NCBI RefSeq assembly: GCF_018771565.1
Contig: NZ_CP076326.1
Span: forward strand, 3,231,785-3,295,784
Length of the DNA stretch: 64,000 nucleotides
Reading direction: 5' to 3'
Source: Thermoflexus hugenholtzii
GTDB taxonomy: Bacteria; Chloroflexota; Anaerolineae; Thermoflexales; Thermoflexaceae
The notes under the pieces were generated by a model, which did no database searches, had not been told where the DNA came from, and saw only the letters and a list, made by a program, of their open reading frames with translations. The translations under genes and the position numbers were made by a program. Positions 27,494-37,877 of this stretch are shown in pieces; position 1 is the stretch's first letter; each line of letters starts with the position of its first letter.

Positions 27494-28234
27494 ATGTGGG
27501 CTATCGGGCTGGATTTAGCGTGGTCGCCCCGGAACCCGAGCGCCGGGGTGGTGTTGGGATGGGCGGAGGATCACTGGGAGGTGGTGGCCTGGGAGGCGCA
27601 GCTGGGCGCCGATGCGGAGATCCTGGCCTTCCTGGAGCCTTATCTGGACGCCCCCTGTGTGATCGGGATCGACGCGCCCCTCATCGTCCCCAACGAGACG
27701 GGTTCCCGGCCCTGCGATCGGATCCTGGCCTCCCGCTTCGGCCGCCATCACGCGGGTGGCTACCTGGTCAACCGTCGCTGGCTGCGATCCTTCGGAGGGC
27801 TGCGAGGGGAGGCCCTGAGGCAAGCCTTATGCGCCCGGGGGTTGATCCTGGAGCCTCCCGAAGCCCCCCGCCTCCCGGTCCGCGCAGTCCTGGAGGTGTT
27901 CCCCCATCCGGCCGCCGTGGTCCTGTTTGGCCTGCGACGGATCCTCCGGTATAAACGGTTGGGCCGGGATCAATGGGCGCAGGCGTTGCGACGGTGGCAT
28001 CAGCGGCTGCTGACCCTCGAGGCCTTCCGGCCTCCAGTGCGCTGGCCGGAGCCCTGGCGCGAGCCGCCCCGCGGGGGGACCCGACGGATGTGGAAGGCGT
28101 GGGAGGATCAGCTGGATGCGGCTTTCTGCGCCTACATCGCGGGCTACGTCTGGTTCCACGGCCCGGCGGGCTATGAGCGGATCGGAGATCTGGAGACCGG
28201 CTTGGTGATCGTCCCCCGTCGGATCGATGGATAG
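27494..28234 (+). CDS. DUF429 domain protein (predicted RNase H-like fold)
   Basis: The protein has 246 residues. It starts MWAIGLDLAW, then CVIGIDAPLIVPN, then RPCDRILASRFGRHHAGGY and FPHPAAVVLFGL. This series is typical of DUF429, which is predicted to have an RNase H-like fold with Asp residues in GLDLA and GIDAP. The C-terminal DQLDAAFCAYIAGYVW is also conserved in the family. Function is not established. It leads a short co-directional series with the DUF309 gene and a dehydrogenase. Confidence 0.8.
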   Translation: MWAIGLDLAWSPRNPSAGVVLGWAEDHWEVVAWEAQLGADAEILAFLEPYLDAPCVIGIDAPLIVPNETGSRPCDRILASRFGRHHAGGYLVNRRWLRSFGGLRGEALRQALCARGLILEPPEAPRLPVRAVLEVFPHPAAVVLFGLRRILRYKRLGRDQWAQALRRWHQRLLTLEAFRPPVRWPEPWREPPRGGTRRMWKAWEDQLDAAFCAYIAGYVWFHGPAGYERIGDLETGLVIVPRRIDG

Positions 28235-28267
28235 GGCAAGGATCCAGACTCCGGTGCAGGGGGGAAG

Positions 28268-28663
28268 ATGAGCGGGGAGTGGGCGTGCTGCGAGGAGCCG
28301 CTGCCGGAGATGGTGCGGCATGGCCTGGAGCGGTTTAACGCCGGAGAATACTTCGAACAACATGAGATCCTGGAGCATGTGTGGCGGGCGGAGCGCCGGC
28401 CGGTGCGGGAGATCTATCAGGGCATCCTGCAGATCGGCGTGGCCTGCTATCAGATCCAGCGGGGCAATTACGCTGGGGCGCTGAAGATGCTGCGGCGGGG
28501 GCTGGCCCATCTGCGCCGGGCCCCGGATCGCTGCCAGGGGATCGACATCGCCCGCCTGCGGGAGGACGCCCAGCGCCTGCTCCACGAGCTGGAGCGCCGG
28601 GGTCCCGCAGGCTCCTCCGAGCCGGATCCCCGCTGGTTCCTTCGGGTGTTTTTCGAGGGTTGA
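28268..28663 (+). CDS. DUF309 family protein
   Basis: This 131-residue helical protein has the DUF309 hallmark LERFNAGEYFEQHEILEHVW and later YQGILQIGVACYQIQRGNY. The family is widespread and of unknown function; the conserved Glu/His residues look like a metal or active site. It follows the DUF429 gene after 33 bases and is probably in the same transcript. Confidence 0.88.
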   Translation: MSGEWACCEEPLPEMVRHGLERFNAGEYFEQHEILEHVWRAERRPVREIYQGILQIGVACYQIQRGNYAGALKMLRRGLAHLRRAPDRCQGIDIARLREDAQRLLHELERRGPAGSSEPDPRWFLRVFFEG

Positions 28664-28668
28664 TGTGG

Positions 28669-28686
28669 ACCGAAATGAATTTCGGT
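28669..28686. promoter_or_regulatory. Perfect 18-bp palindromic site upstream of the dehydrogenase
   Basis: ACCGAAAT-GA-ATTTCGGT is a perfect 8-2-8 inverted repeat ending 41 bases before the dehydrogenase start. It could be an operator for a dimeric regulator. It also resembles the start hairpin of the 13.1-13.6 kb repeats (GCCGAATGAATTCGGC), so it may instead be a lone member of that repeat family. Confidence 0.45.
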
Positions 28687-28727
28687 TTACCTCACAGCAT
28701 CGCATCTATTCGTTCTGAGGAGGTCCG

Positions 28728-29762
28728 ATGAAAGCGGTGGTGATGCGACGGCGGGGAGGTCCGGAGGTGCTGCAGGTGGAGGAAGTGCCCACCCCGGTCC
28801 CGGGGCCGGGGGAGGTGCTGGTGCGGGTTTACGCGTGCGGTCTGAACCATCTGGATCTTTACACCCGGGCCGGGGCCCAGGGGCGGAAGGCGAAGCTTCC
28901 CCATATATTGGGCCTGGAGCCGGCGGGGGAGATCGTCGCCCTGGGGGAGGGGGTGACCGGATGGCGGGTCGGGGATCGGGTGCTGGTAGGGGCCTTCATC
29001 GTGTGCGGGACGTGCGAGTTCTGCCGGGCCGGCATGGACAACCTGTGCCGGCAGCGCAAGATCATCGGGGTGGATCGCTGGGGCGGTTACGCGGAGTATG
29101 TGGTGGCCCCGGCCGCCAACCTGATGCGTCTGGCCCCCCACATCTCCTACGAGGCTGCGGCGGCGGTCCAGGCGGCCTTCGGCACCGCCTGGCACATGCT
29201 GGTGTCCCGGGCGCGGATCCGGCCCGGGGAGACGGTGCTGGTGCTGGCGGCCGGCAGCGGCATCGGCACCGCCGCCATCCAGATCGCGCGGCACTTCGGG
29301 TGCCGGGTGATCGCCACCGCCAGCAGCGAGGAGAAGCTGGAGAAAGCGCGGGCCCTGGGGGCGGACGTGCTCATCAACTACCGCCAGCAGCCCCGCTTCA
29401 GCCTGGCGGTGATGGAGGCCACCGGCGGGCGCGGGGCGGACATCGTCTTCGAGCACGTGGGCTCGGACACCTGGAAGGAGAGCGTGGCCTCCCTGGCCTT
29501 CCGAGGACGCCTGGTGTTCTGCGGCTCCACCACCGGCCGCTGGGGCGAGACGGATCTGTGGGGGGTGTTTTATAAAGAGGCGGAGATCCTGGGCTCCTTC
29601 GGGGCCACGCGGGCGGATTTCCAGGCGGTGATGGAGCGGGTGGAGCAGGGGATCTTCCAGCCGGTCATCGACCGCGTGTTCCCTCTGGAGGAGGCCGCGC
29701 AAGCCCATCGCGACCTGGAGGACCGGCGGGTCTTCGGCAAGGTGGTGCTCCGAATCCCCTGA
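28728..29762 (+). CDS. Zinc-containing medium-chain dehydrogenase/quinone oxidoreductase family protein
   Basis: The protein has 344 residues. The N-terminal GroES-like domain has GLEPAGEIVALGEGVTGWRV and the structural-zinc lobe CGTCEFCRAGMDNLC. The Rossmann part has VLVLAAGSGIGTAAIQIA, a typical NAD(P)-binding glycine motif. The catalytic-zinc Cys and His positions are replaced in part (CGLNHLDLY), as in quinone-reductase-like members that keep only structural zinc. Substrate unknown. GAGGAGGTCCG precedes the start. Confidence 0.88.
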   Translation: MKAVVMRRRGGPEVLQVEEVPTPVPGPGEVLVRVYACGLNHLDLYTRAGAQGRKAKLPHILGLEPAGEIVALGEGVTGWRVGDRVLVGAFIVCGTCEFCRAGMDNLCRQRKIIGVDRWGGYAEYVVAPAANLMRLAPHISYEAAAAVQAAFGTAWHMLVSRARIRPGETVLVLAAGSGIGTAAIQIARHFGCRVIATASSEEKLEKARALGADVLINYRQQPRFSLAVMEATGGRGADIVFEHVGSDTWKESVASLAFRGRLVFCGSTTGRWGETDLWGVFYKEAEILGSFGATRADFQAVMERVEQGIFQPVIDRVFPLEEAAQAHRDLEDRRVFGKVVLRIP

Positions 29763-29841
29763 GGGTTTGGTCTCCTATGCCCTCGGGTTGCGCTTCAAAG
29801 GACATCCCGGGATGAAGGGGATGCCCTCCTCAGGGCTCTCC

Positions 29842-30258
29842 TCAGCCCTCGGGCGGCCCCTTCCCGGGCTCCCCATACACATCGGGCCGCGCTGCCCGGA
29901 CCCATTCGGCGGGGATGCCGCACAGGAACCGCAGGGGCTCCTGCCCGGTGTTGCGGTACTGATGCGTTACGTGGGGTGGCACGAACACCACATCCCCAGC
30001 CCGAATCGGATACACCTGATCGCCGATCTGCACCTCCCCCTCCCCGCTGAGGACGAAGTTTTCGTGCTCGAACCAGTGGGCATGGAGAGGGGTGTGGCCG
30101 CCCGGCTCCAGCTCGATGACCCGCAGGCGGTAGGTCGGGGCGCCGTGTCGGGTGTCGATGATCCACCGGATGGAGGCGCCCCGGGCGCCCGCATCGGTCA
30201 CCGGCTGCCGCTCGCACGCGGTGAAGGGAGAAGGACGTCGGGGGTCGAACTCGCCCAT
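29842..30258 (-). CDS. Cupin domain protein
   Basis: This 138-residue single-domain cupin has motif 1 HTPLHAHWFEHENFVLSGEG, giving His/His/Glu metal ligands, and motif 2 ending VFVPPHVTHQYRN. Such small cupins range from storage and sugar epimerases to dioxygenases; the substrate is not readable. I chose the ATG at 30258 because GAGGAAG sits just upstream, whereas the first ATG at 30270 lacks a ribosome site. It lies downstream of tmk on the same strand. Confidence 0.82.
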   Translation of the reverse strand: MGEFDPRRPSPFTACERQPVTDAGARGASIRWIIDTRHGAPTYRLRVIELEPGGHTPLHAHWFEHENFVLSGEGEVQIGDQVYPIRAGDVVFVPPHVTHQYRNTGQEPLRFLCGIPAEWVRAARPDVYGEPGKGPPEG

Positions 30259-30293
30259 CGGCTTCCTCATGGGGAAAGGGATTCGCCTTCATT

Positions 30294-30929
30294 CTACTCG
30301 ATGCGGAGGCCCAGGCGGTCGGCCAGGTGGGCGCGGATCGCCGCCTGCACCGCCTCCATGGGCTGGGAGGCGTCGATCACCACCCATCGGGCGGGCTCGG
30401 CGGCGGCCAGGGCGAGATAGCCCTCCCGCACCCGTTGATGGAAGGCCAGGTCCATGGCGTCCAGGCGGGTCCAGGCCTCGCCGGAGGCCCGGCGGCGGGC
30501 CAGGCCCTGTTCCACCTCTACGTCCAGCAGGAAGGTGAGGTCCGGCTGCAGGCCGCCGGTGGCGAACCGGTTCAGGCGGCGCAGCTCCTCCAGATCCAGT
30601 CCCCGGCCGTAGCCCTGATAGGCCAGGGTGGAATCCGCGTAGCGATCGCTGATGACGATGCCTCCCGCCATCAGGAAGGGGCGGATGACCCGCTCCACCA
30701 GCTGGGCCCGGGCGGCGCAGAAGAGCAAGGCCTCCGCCCGGGCGGTCATATCCGCCTGCTCATGGGCGTGGAGCAGCTCCCGGATCGCCTCCCCCACGGG
30801 GGTCCCGCCGGGCTCCCGGGTGAGCAGCACCCGAAGCCCTTTCTCCTGCAGGACGCCGGCCAGCCAGCGGGCCATGGTGGTCTTCCCGCATCCCTCCGGC
30901 CCTTCAAAGGTGATCAGGAGGCCGCGCAT
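30294..30929 (-). CDS. tmk: Thymidylate kinase
   Basis: This 211-residue enzyme phosphorylates dTMP to dTDP with ATP. The P-loop is FEGPEGCGKTTMARWL, the DR-motif region reads ISDRYADSTLAYQG, and the TREPGGTPVGEAIRELL segment is diagnostic. The Gly/Ala-rich LID region contains RRRASGEAWTRLDAM. It starts at the ATG at 30929, right after the cdsA stop, and is probably the last essential gene of the rpsB operon. Confidence 0.95.
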   Translation of the reverse strand: MRGLLITFEGPEGCGKTTMARWLAGVLQEKGLRVLLTREPGGTPVGEAIRELLHAHEQADMTARAEALLFCAARAQLVERVIRPFLMAGGIVISDRYADSTLAYQGYGRGLDLEELRRLNRFATGGLQPDLTFLLDVEVEQGLARRRASGEAWTRLDAMDLAFHQRVREGYLALAAAEPARWVVIDASQPMEAVQAAIRAHLADRLGLRIE

Positions 30930-30930
30930 C

Positions 30931-31734
30931 TTAAAACCCCTGGATCCAGTGAGCATATAGGTATGCGATCATCGCATTCCAGAGCAGGCTGTCCAGCCGG
31001 TCCAGCACGCCCCCGTGCCCGGGGAAGAGGTTCCCGGAGTCTTTCACCCCGGCCCGGCGCTTCAGGACCGAGATCGAGAGATCCCCCAGGGTCCCCAGGC
31101 TGCCGGCCAGCAGGCCGAGGAGGGCGCCGGGCCCGGCTCCGATCCCGATCAGAAGGCCCAGGAGAGCGCCCACCACGAGGCCGGCTATACAGCCGCCGAG
31201 GAACCCCTCCCAGGTTTTGCCCGGGCTCAGACGAGGCGCTAGGCGATGTCGCCCCCACCGCTGGCCGACGAAGTAGGCGGCGGTGTCGGCCCCCCAGGTG
31301 ACGAAGAGGACGAAGACCACCCATCCGCGGCCGTAGGGCTCCGGGAGGTTCCGGAGCCAGACGAAGGAGCGCCCCAGCCAGCCCAGATACAGCCCGCCGG
31401 CGGCGGTGAAGGCCCAGTCGATCAGGGGATGCTCTGTGCGCCGGATCCACCAGAACCACACGAGGGCGAAGGGCGGCGCGAGGGTCAGGGTGAGCTCCGC
31501 CAGCCGGGGGCTGGCTGCGGAGAACATCCCGTCTATCAGGAAGCCCAGGATCATCAACCCGACCCAGCCCGGGGAGGGGGAGAAGCCGATGCGCCGGATC
31601 AGGCCGGTGTATTCCCAGGCGGCCAGCCCCAGGGCGAGGGCCACCGTCGCCGCCCAGATCCACCCGCCTTGGTGGATGAGGGCCGCGAGCAGGGGGATGG
31701 CGATGAGGGCGACGAGGAGGCGCTGGCGCAGCAC
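30931..31734 (-). CDS. cdsA: Phosphatidate cytidylyltransferase
   Basis: This 267-residue integral membrane enzyme makes CDP-diacylglycerol from phosphatidate and CTP. The C-terminal CDS signature reads SLGTLGDLSISVLKRRAGVK, then DSGNLFPGHGGVLDRLDSL. About eight hydrophobic helices precede it. Start is GTG. It follows uppS in the operon, the usual order in bacteria. Confidence 0.95.
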   Translation of the reverse strand: MLRQRLLVALIAIPLLAALIHQGGWIWAATVALALGLAAWEYTGLIRRIGFSPSPGWVGLMILGFLIDGMFSAASPRLAELTLTLAPPFALVWFWWIRRTEHPLIDWAFTAAGGLYLGWLGRSFVWLRNLPEPYGRGWVVFVLFVTWGADTAAYFVGQRWGRHRLAPRLSPGKTWEGFLGGCIAGLVVGALLGLLIGIGAGPGALLGLLAGSLGTLGDLSISVLKRRAGVKDSGNLFPGHGGVLDRLDSLLWNAMIAYLYAHWIQGF

Positions 31735-31750
31735 GGCGGGATCAGGAAGG

Positions 31751-32497
31751 TTATCCGGGGGGAGCCAGTTGCTCGCTGATCTGTCCGAACCGACGCTCCC
31801 GGCGGCTGTAGGCCTCGATGGCCTTCAGCAGCTCTTCCCGGTCGAAGTCGGGCCAGTAGACGGGCGTTACGTAAAACTCCGCATAGGCGGCCTGCCAGAG
31901 CAGGAAGTTGCTCAGTCGCATCTCCCCGCTGGTGCGGATGATCAGATCCGGATCCGGCAGCCCGGCGGTATACAGGTAGCGGGAGATCAGCTCCTCGTTG
32001 ACCGCCTCCGGGGGGACGCCGTCGGCGATGATGCGGCGGACGGCCTCCACGATCTCCTGGCGGCCTCCGTAGTTGAAGGCGACGCAGAGGATGAGCCGGG
32101 AGTTCCCCTTCGTCCGCTCGATGGCCATGCGGATCTTCCGCTGGAGCCGTTCGGGCACCCCCTCCAGGCTGCCCAGATGGCGGATCTGCACCCCATTGCG
32201 GTCCAGGTTGTCCAGCTCCCGATCGATCATCTGCTCCAGCAACCCGAAGAGGCCGTAGACCTCCTCCGGGGGGCGGCGCCAGTTCTCGGTGGAGAAGGCA
32301 TAGATGGTGAGGATGCGGACCCCGAGGTCGGCGCAGGCCTCGATCACCCGGCGCAGGTTCTCCGTGCCGGCCCGATGCCCGGCCAGGCGAGGGAGACCGC
32401 GGGCCTTGGCCCAGCGGCCGTTGCCGTCCATGATGATGGCGATATGGGTGGGGATTTTCAGCGCGATCTCTGCGACCTGACCGTTCTGCTGCCTCAC
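31751..32497 (-). CDS. uppS: Isoprenyl transferase (undecaprenyl diphosphate synthase)
   Basis: This 248-residue cis-prenyltransferase makes the C55 lipid carrier for cell-envelope polymers. [17 protein letters not shown] contains the catalytic Asp; [27 protein letters not shown], and [19 protein letters not shown] follow in order. I chose the GTG at 32497, preceded by AAGGAGGAGTCC, over a further upstream ATG that would overlap frr-proximal sequence. Confidence 0.95.
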   Translation of the reverse strand: MRQQNGQVAEIALKIPTHIAIIMDGNGRWAKARGLPRLAGHRAGTENLRRVIEACADLGVRILTIYAFSTENWRRPPEEVYGLFGLLEQMIDRELDNLDRNGVQIRHLGSLEGVPERLQRKIRMAIERTKGNSRLILCVAFNYGGRQEIVEAVRRIIADGVPPEAVNEELISRYLYTAGLPDPDLIIRTSGEMRLSNFLLWQAAYAEFYVTPVYWPDFDREELLKAIEAYSRRERRFGQISEQLAPPG

Positions 32498-32560
32498 GGA
32501 CTCCTCCTTCCGGGCCCTCTCCGAATCCGGGCGGGGATCTCTCCCCCTCCCGGCCATGAT

Positions 32561-33121
32561 TCAGAAGGACATGATCTCCTTCTCTTTGGCCTGGGCGACC
32601 TTCTCCGCCTCCTCGATGTAGCGGTCGGTGAGCTTCTGAACCTCCTCCTTGGCCTCCTCCAGCTCATCGTCAGACATCTCTTTGTTCTTGTGGCGGGCCC
32701 GCAGCTCCTCCAGGGCATCCCGCCGGATGTTGCGGATGGCGACGCGGGTCTCCTCGAGCCGCTTGTGCACCAGCTTCACCAGCTCCTGACGGCGCTGTTC
32801 GGTGAGCCGGGGCAGCACCAGTCGGATGATCCGGCCGTCGTTGCTGGGAGTTAGCCCCAGGTCGGACTTGAGGATGGCCCGTTCGATCTCCGGCAGGGCC
32901 TTCGGGTCATAGGGCTGGATGGTCAGCAGGTTCGGCTCCGGAGCCCGGATGATGGCCAGCTGCTCCAGCGGGACCTGGGTCCCGTAGTATTCCACCGGGA
33001 TCCGCTCCACCAGGGCGGGGGAAGCGCGCCCCGTGCGGATGCCCTTGAGCTCGTCCTCGAACACCCGAATGGCCTTGCGCATGCGCTCTTCGGCGTCGCG
33101 GAAGACCTGTTTCGGGATCAT
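32561..33121 (-). CDS. frr: Ribosome recycling factor
   Basis: This 186-residue protein releases ribosomes from mRNA after termination together with EF-G. It has the expected two-domain composition: a three-helix bundle with [18 protein letters not shown] and a domain-II segment [20 protein letters not shown], ending in [32 protein letters not shown] precedes the ATG. Operon partner of pyrH and uppS. Confidence 0.97.
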   Translation of the reverse strand: MIPKQVFRDAEERMRKAIRVFEDELKGIRTGRASPALVERIPVEYYGTQVPLEQLAIIRAPEPNLLTIQPYDPKALPEIERAILKSDLGLTPSNDGRIIRLVLPRLTEQRRQELVKLVHKRLEETRVAIRNIRRDALEELRARHKNKEMSDDELEEAKEEVQKLTDRYIEEAEKVAQAKEKEIMSF

Positions 33122-33167
33122 CGCGCCTTTTCACCTCCGCCAGGTTCAAGCGGCGGGCGGATGCGGC

Positions 33168-33978
<811 letters not shown>

Positions 33979-33985
33979 CTCTTCA

Positions 33986-34588
33986 TCATTCCACCGTCTC
34001 CCCCAGTTCGTATCGTGCGAACCGACGGACCACGATGTTCTCCCCGACGCGGGCGATGACCTCCATGATCCGCTCGTTGACCGTGCGGTTCTCATCCCGG
34101 ATGAAGGGCTGCTCCAGCAGGCAGACCTCCTGGATGAAGCGGGCCAGCCGGTTCTCCGCGATCTTCTCAGCGATGTGCGGGGGCTTGCCCTCGTTGAGGG
34201 CTTCTTTTAGATAGATCTGCCGCTCGTGCTCCAGGACCTCCGCCGGGATGTCCTCGCGGCGGATGTAGCGAGGGTTGGTGGCGGCGATCTGGAGCAGCAG
34301 GTCGTGGGCCAGCTGCTGGAACTCCGGGGTGCGGGCGACGAAATCCGTCTCGCAGTTCAGCTCCAGCAGCACGCCCACCCGATTGCCGGGGTGCACGTAG
34401 GCCACCACCAGGCCCTCCCGGGCGGTTCGCTCCAGCTTGCGGGCCGCCCGGGCCAGCCCCTTCTCCCGCAGGTAATCGATCGCCTTCTCGAAATCCCCAC
34501 CGGTCTCCTCCAGGGCTTTCCGGCAATCCAGGATCCCGGCGCCGGTCATCTCCCGCAGGCGCTTGACCATATCGACGGTGATGTTCAA
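33986..34588 (-). CDS. tsf: Elongation factor Ts, short form
   Basis: This 200-residue protein is the nucleotide exchange factor for EF-Tu. Domain markers are [20 protein letters not shown], and [18 protein letters not shown] (with the TDFV contact residues). The length matches the short EF-Ts of Thermus-like bacteria rather than the ~280-residue E. coli type. I chose the TTG at 34588, which has GGAGGG at the right distance; the ATG at 34603 lies before that site and lacks one. Confidence 0.93.
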   Translation of the reverse strand: MNITVDMVKRLREMTGAGILDCRKALEETGGDFEKAIDYLREKGLARAARKLERTAREGLVVAYVHPGNRVGVLLELNCETDFVARTPEFQQLAHDLLLQIAATNPRYIRREDIPAEVLEHERQIYLKEALNEGKPPHIAEKIAENRLARFIQEVCLLEQPFIRDENRTVNERIMEVIARVGENIVVRRFARYELGETVE

Positions 34589-34639
34589 GGGTCTTCCCTC
34601 CATCGAAGGATGTTCGAAAAGGCCCGGGCAGGGGCCGGC

Positions 34640-35479
34640 TCAGGGGAGCTCCTCCAGCTCCTCCCCGATCTCCTCCTCGATCTCTTCCTCGGCCTCTTCC
34701 TCCTCCGCCTCGAAGACGCGGCGGGGCTCCAGAGCCGGCACGGCCTCCTCGATTTCCTCCTCCTCAGTCGGGACTTCCGCCACGCCGATCTTCTCCCGCA
34801 GCTGCAGGCCCTCCAGGACGGCGTCCGCCATCAACCGGGTGATGAGCTTGATGGAGCGGATGGCGTCATCGTTGGCCGGGATGATGTAGTCGATGGGATC
34901 GGGGTCGCAGTTGGTGTCGACCATGGCGATGACGGGGATGTTCAGGGCGTTCGCCTCGCGGATCGCCGTGGCCTCCCGCATGGTGTCCACCACGAACAGC
35001 ATGTCGGGGAGGCGCTTGAGGGGCCGGAGCCCCTCGAACTTGAGGCGCATCTTCTCGTATTTGCGACGGAGCCGGATGGCCTCCTTCTTGGGCATCGTCT
35101 CCAGCCCGCCGTTGCGGATCATCTCGTCCAGCTGGATGTAGTAGCGGATGCGCTCCCGGATGGTCCGCCAGTTGGTGAGGGTGCCGCCCAGCCAGCGGTA
35201 GTTCACATAGGGCATCTGGCAGCGCTGGGCTTCCGCGGCGATGGTCTCCTGGGCCTGCCGCTTGGTCCCCACGAACAGGATCACGCCGCCCTGGGCCACC
35301 TTGTCCCGGACCAGCTCATAAGTGCTGTCGATGGCGCGGATGGTTTGCTGGAGGTCGATGATGTGGACGCCGTTGCGTTCCGTGAAGATATAGGGTTTCA
35401 TCTTGGGGTGCCAGCGGTTGGTCTTGTGGCCGAAGTGCACCCCGGCTTCCAGCAGCTCCTTCATCGTCACACGCGGCAT
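34640..35479 (-). CDS. rpsB: 30S ribosomal protein S2 with acidic C-terminal extension
   Basis: The 279-residue protein binds the 30S subunit. [37 protein letters not shown], and [20 protein letters not shown] are diagnostic. The last ~50 residues are dominated by Glu (PALEPRRVF flanked by Glu runs), an extension not present in E. coli S2 but common in Chloroflexota and Actinobacteria. ATG at 35479 with GAGGAG upstream. First gene of the rpsB-tsf-pyrH-frr-uppS-cdsA-tmk operon. Confidence 0.97.
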   Translation of the reverse strand: MPRVTMKELLEAGVHFGHKTNRWHPKMKPYIFTERNGVHIIDLQQTIRAIDSTYELVRDKVAQGGVILFVGTKRQAQETIAAEAQRCQMPYVNYRWLGGTLTNWRTIRERIRYYIQLDEMIRNGGLETMPKKEAIRLRRKYEKMRLKFEGLRPLKRLPDMLFVVDTMREATAIREANALNIPVIAMVDTNCDPDPIDYIIPANDDAIRSIKLITRLMADAVLEGLQLREKIGVAEVPTEEEEIEEAVPALEPRRVFEAEEEEAEEEIEEEIGEELEELP

Positions 35480-35593
35480 AGGCGCTCCTCCGAATGCGTT
35501 TTTCTCCTCCACCCCTTCCTCCCGGCCGGGAGCCGGGCCGCGCCCGGCACGCCCCTCCGGTCCAGGGTGTGTGGGATGGGATACCGGCTGCAC

Positions 35594-35602
35594 AGTATAA
35601 CA
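35594..35602 (-). promoter_or_regulatory. Extended -10 promoter of the rpsB operon
   Basis: The minus strand reads TGTTATACT, a TGn extension followed by TATACT. It lies about 115 bases before the rpsB start. The -35 region at a 17-base spacing (TGGCCG) is weak, as often seen with extended -10 promoters. The leader is long enough for S2-type autoregulation, but I see no clear motif. Confidence 0.55.
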
Positions 35603-35729
35603 CGAGATCCGGCGATCGGCCAGTCCTCCCCGGAACCCCGTAACCTTTTGCCGTCCACCGCCGACATGATGGGCGGATCACGGCGCGCCGCTCGATCCGC
35701 TCCGTTCAAACCGTCAGGGAGGTGCTTCC

Positions 35730-37646
35730 ATGCAAAAGATCTTTCGTTTGGGGATCCTCGGGCTTGGGCTGGCGCTCCTCGCGCTGACCGCCTGCACGAC
35801 CGCTCCCGCCGCCGGGGATGGGCAGACGATCCGCTGGCAGGGGACGGTGGAGGCGGTCCTCCCCGATGGCCTCCAGGTCTCCGGCCAACGGGTCCGCTGG
35901 ACCGGCGACACGCAGATCCTGGGGTCGGTGCAGGTGGGCTCGCAGGTGGAGATCGAGGGGACGCAGGCGGACGGAGCGCTGAGCGCGATGGTGATCCGGG
36001 TCCGCTCCTCCGCTGAGTCGACGGCGATGGGCCCCGGGGCCGCCGGGACCTTCGTCTCCCCGCTTCCCACGCCGATCCCGCGCATGGAGTTCCGAGGCGT
36101 GGTGGAGGAGATCCTTCCCAACGGCTACCGGGTCGCCGGCCAGACGGTGATCGTGACGACCACCACTCGAGTGGAAGGCGCGGTCGAGGTGGGCGTCTTC
36201 GTGAAGGTGAAGGGAATCCTGCAGGCCGACGGCTCCGTCCTCGCGCTTCAGATCGAGGTGGAGGCCCCGCCCGCCGAGGTGGAGTTCAAGGGCGTCGTGG
36301 AGGCGATCCTGCCGGACGGCTATCAGATCGCCGGGCGGACCGTCATCGTGACCGCCACCACACGGATCGATGGCCCCATCGCGGTGGGGACGTTCGTGGA
36401 GGTGAAGGGGACTCTCCAGCCCGATGGAACGATCCTGGCCTCGCGGATCCATCGGGAGGAGGAGGGACAACCCCGGGTTGAGTTCGAGGGGATGGTGGAG
36501 GAGATCCTTCCCAACGGCTACCGGGTCGCCGGCCAGACGGTGATCGTGACGACCACCACGCGCATCGAGGGTCCGATCGCCGTGGGGGATTTCGTCAAGG
36601 TCGAGGGGATCCCCCAGCCGGATGGGACGATCCTGGCGACCCGCATCCGCCTGCGGGAGGAAGTGAAGTTCACGGGCTTGGTGGAGGAAATCCTCCCGGA
36701 CGGCTATCGGGTCAGCGGCCGCACCGTCGTGGTGACGGACTTCACGAAGGTGAAGGGCCCCATCGCCGTCGGAGACTGGGTGGAGGTGAAGGGGTTCCTT
36801 CAGGCCGATGGCCGCATCCTGGCCCGCGAGATCAAGGTGAAGAAGGCTCCCGGGCCGGTTCGGATGGAGTTCAAGGGGGTGGTGGAAGAGGTCCTTCCCA
36901 ACGGCTACCGGATCGCCGGGATCACGGTGGTGGTGACTGCGACCACTCGTATCGATGGCCCGATCGCGGTGGGGGACCTGGTGGAGGTGAAGGGGGTCCT
37001 CCAGGCGGATGGCACGGTCCTGGCCTTCCGCATCCACGTGGAGAAGCCCGAGCGAAAGGGCGCTGAGATCGAGTTCAAGGGGGTGGTGGAGGAGGTCCTC
37101 CCGAACGGCTATCGGGTGAGCGGGCGCACGGTGGTGGTAACCGCGACCACCCGCATCGATGGCCCCATTGCGGTGGGGGACCTGGTGGAGGTGAAGGGGG
37201 TCCTCCAGGCGGACGGCACGATCCTGGCCTCGCGAATCCACGTGGAGGAGGCGGAGCGGAAGGGCGCTGAGATCGAGTTCAAGGGCGTGGTGGAGGAGGT
37301 CCTCCCGAACGGCTATCAGATCGCCGGGCAGACCGTCATCGTGACCGCGACCACCCGCATCGATGGCCCCATTGCGGTGGGAGACCTGGTGGAGGTGAAG
37401 GGGGTCCTCCAGGCGGACGGCACGATCCTGGCCTCGCGGATCCATCGGGAGGACCGCTCCGGGAAGGATTCCGGCAGCCTTCAGGCCGGACGTGACGAGG
37501 GGAAGAAGGGCGGTGATCCGTCCGGGAAGGACCGTAAAGGAAGCGGCGAGGAACGGAAGGGGGAGAAGTCCGGGAAGGGCGATAAGGGGAAAGGCGAGGA
37601 CAAGCAGGAGGATCGGTCCGGAAAGGACAAGGATGATGACGATTAA
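35730..37646 (+). CDS. Lipoprotein with eight DUF5666 repeats
   Basis: The protein has 638 residues. The signal peptide ends in LALTAC with a lipobox Cys at 22. Eight ~65-residue beta-rich units follow, each with the pattern [FW].G.VE.[IV]LP[DN]G....G, then VV.T..T.[IV].G, then V.V.G..Q.DG. Repeats 6-8 are nearly identical at DNA level. The tail is a Lys/Gly/Asp/Glu-rich low-complexity stretch ending in DDDD. DUF5666 units look like OB-fold-like beta domains of unknown role. It lies just upstream of an ECF sigma factor and a membrane protein with two more such units. Confidence 0.85.
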   Translation: MQKIFRLGILGLGLALLALTACTTAPAAGDGQTIRWQGTVEAVLPDGLQVSGQRVRWTGDTQILGSVQVGSQVEIEGTQADGALSAMVIRVRSSAESTAMGPGAAGTFVSPLPTPIPRMEFRGVVEEILPNGYRVAGQTVIVTTTTRVEGAVEVGVFVKVKGILQADGSVLALQIEVEAPPAEVEFKGVVEAILPDGYQIAGRTVIVTATTRIDGPIAVGTFVEVKGTLQPDGTILASRIHREEEGQPRVEFEGMVEEILPNGYRVAGQTVIVTTTTRIEGPIAVGDFVKVEGIPQPDGTILATRIRLREEVKFTGLVEEILPDGYRVSGRTVVVTDFTKVKGPIAVGDWVEVKGFLQADGRILAREIKVKKAPGPVRMEFKGVVEEVLPNGYRIAGITVVVTATTRIDGPIAVGDLVEVKGVLQADGTVLAFRIHVEKPERKGAEIEFKGVVEEVLPNGYRVSGRTVVVTATTRIDGPIAVGDLVEVKGVLQADGTILASRIHVEEAERKGAEIEFKGVVEEVLPNGYQIAGQTVIVTATTRIDGPIAVGDLVEVKGVLQADGTILASRIHREDRSGKDSGSLQAGRDEGKKGGDPSGKDRKGSGEERKGEKSGKGDKGKGEDKQEDRSGKDKDDDD

Positions 37647-37690
37647 GGATGGCGGCTCGCATCCGGAGGGCGATCCCAACAATGGGGTGA

Positions 37691-37726
37691 CACGATCCGG
37701 GGGACGCGCGGCCCTCCCGAATCGTG
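37691..37726 (+). terminator. Possible terminator after the DUF5666 lipoprotein gene
   Basis: Arms CACGATCCGGG (37691-37701) and CCCGAATCGTG (37716-37726) pair with one mismatch around a 14-base loop. No T-run follows, so this is weak. It lies 45 bases after the lipoprotein gene. Confidence 0.35.
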
Positions 37727-37877
37727 GGACCGGGAAGAGGGTGGGGCGGAGGACCGGCCGCGCACAATGGTCCTCTGCCCAGCCTTTTTCAGCCGGGGAC
37801 CCGATGGCATCCTTCCCCCAGAGCGGATACGATGGGGTCGATCGACGGTGGAAACTTTTCTTGAGCGATCCGGAACG

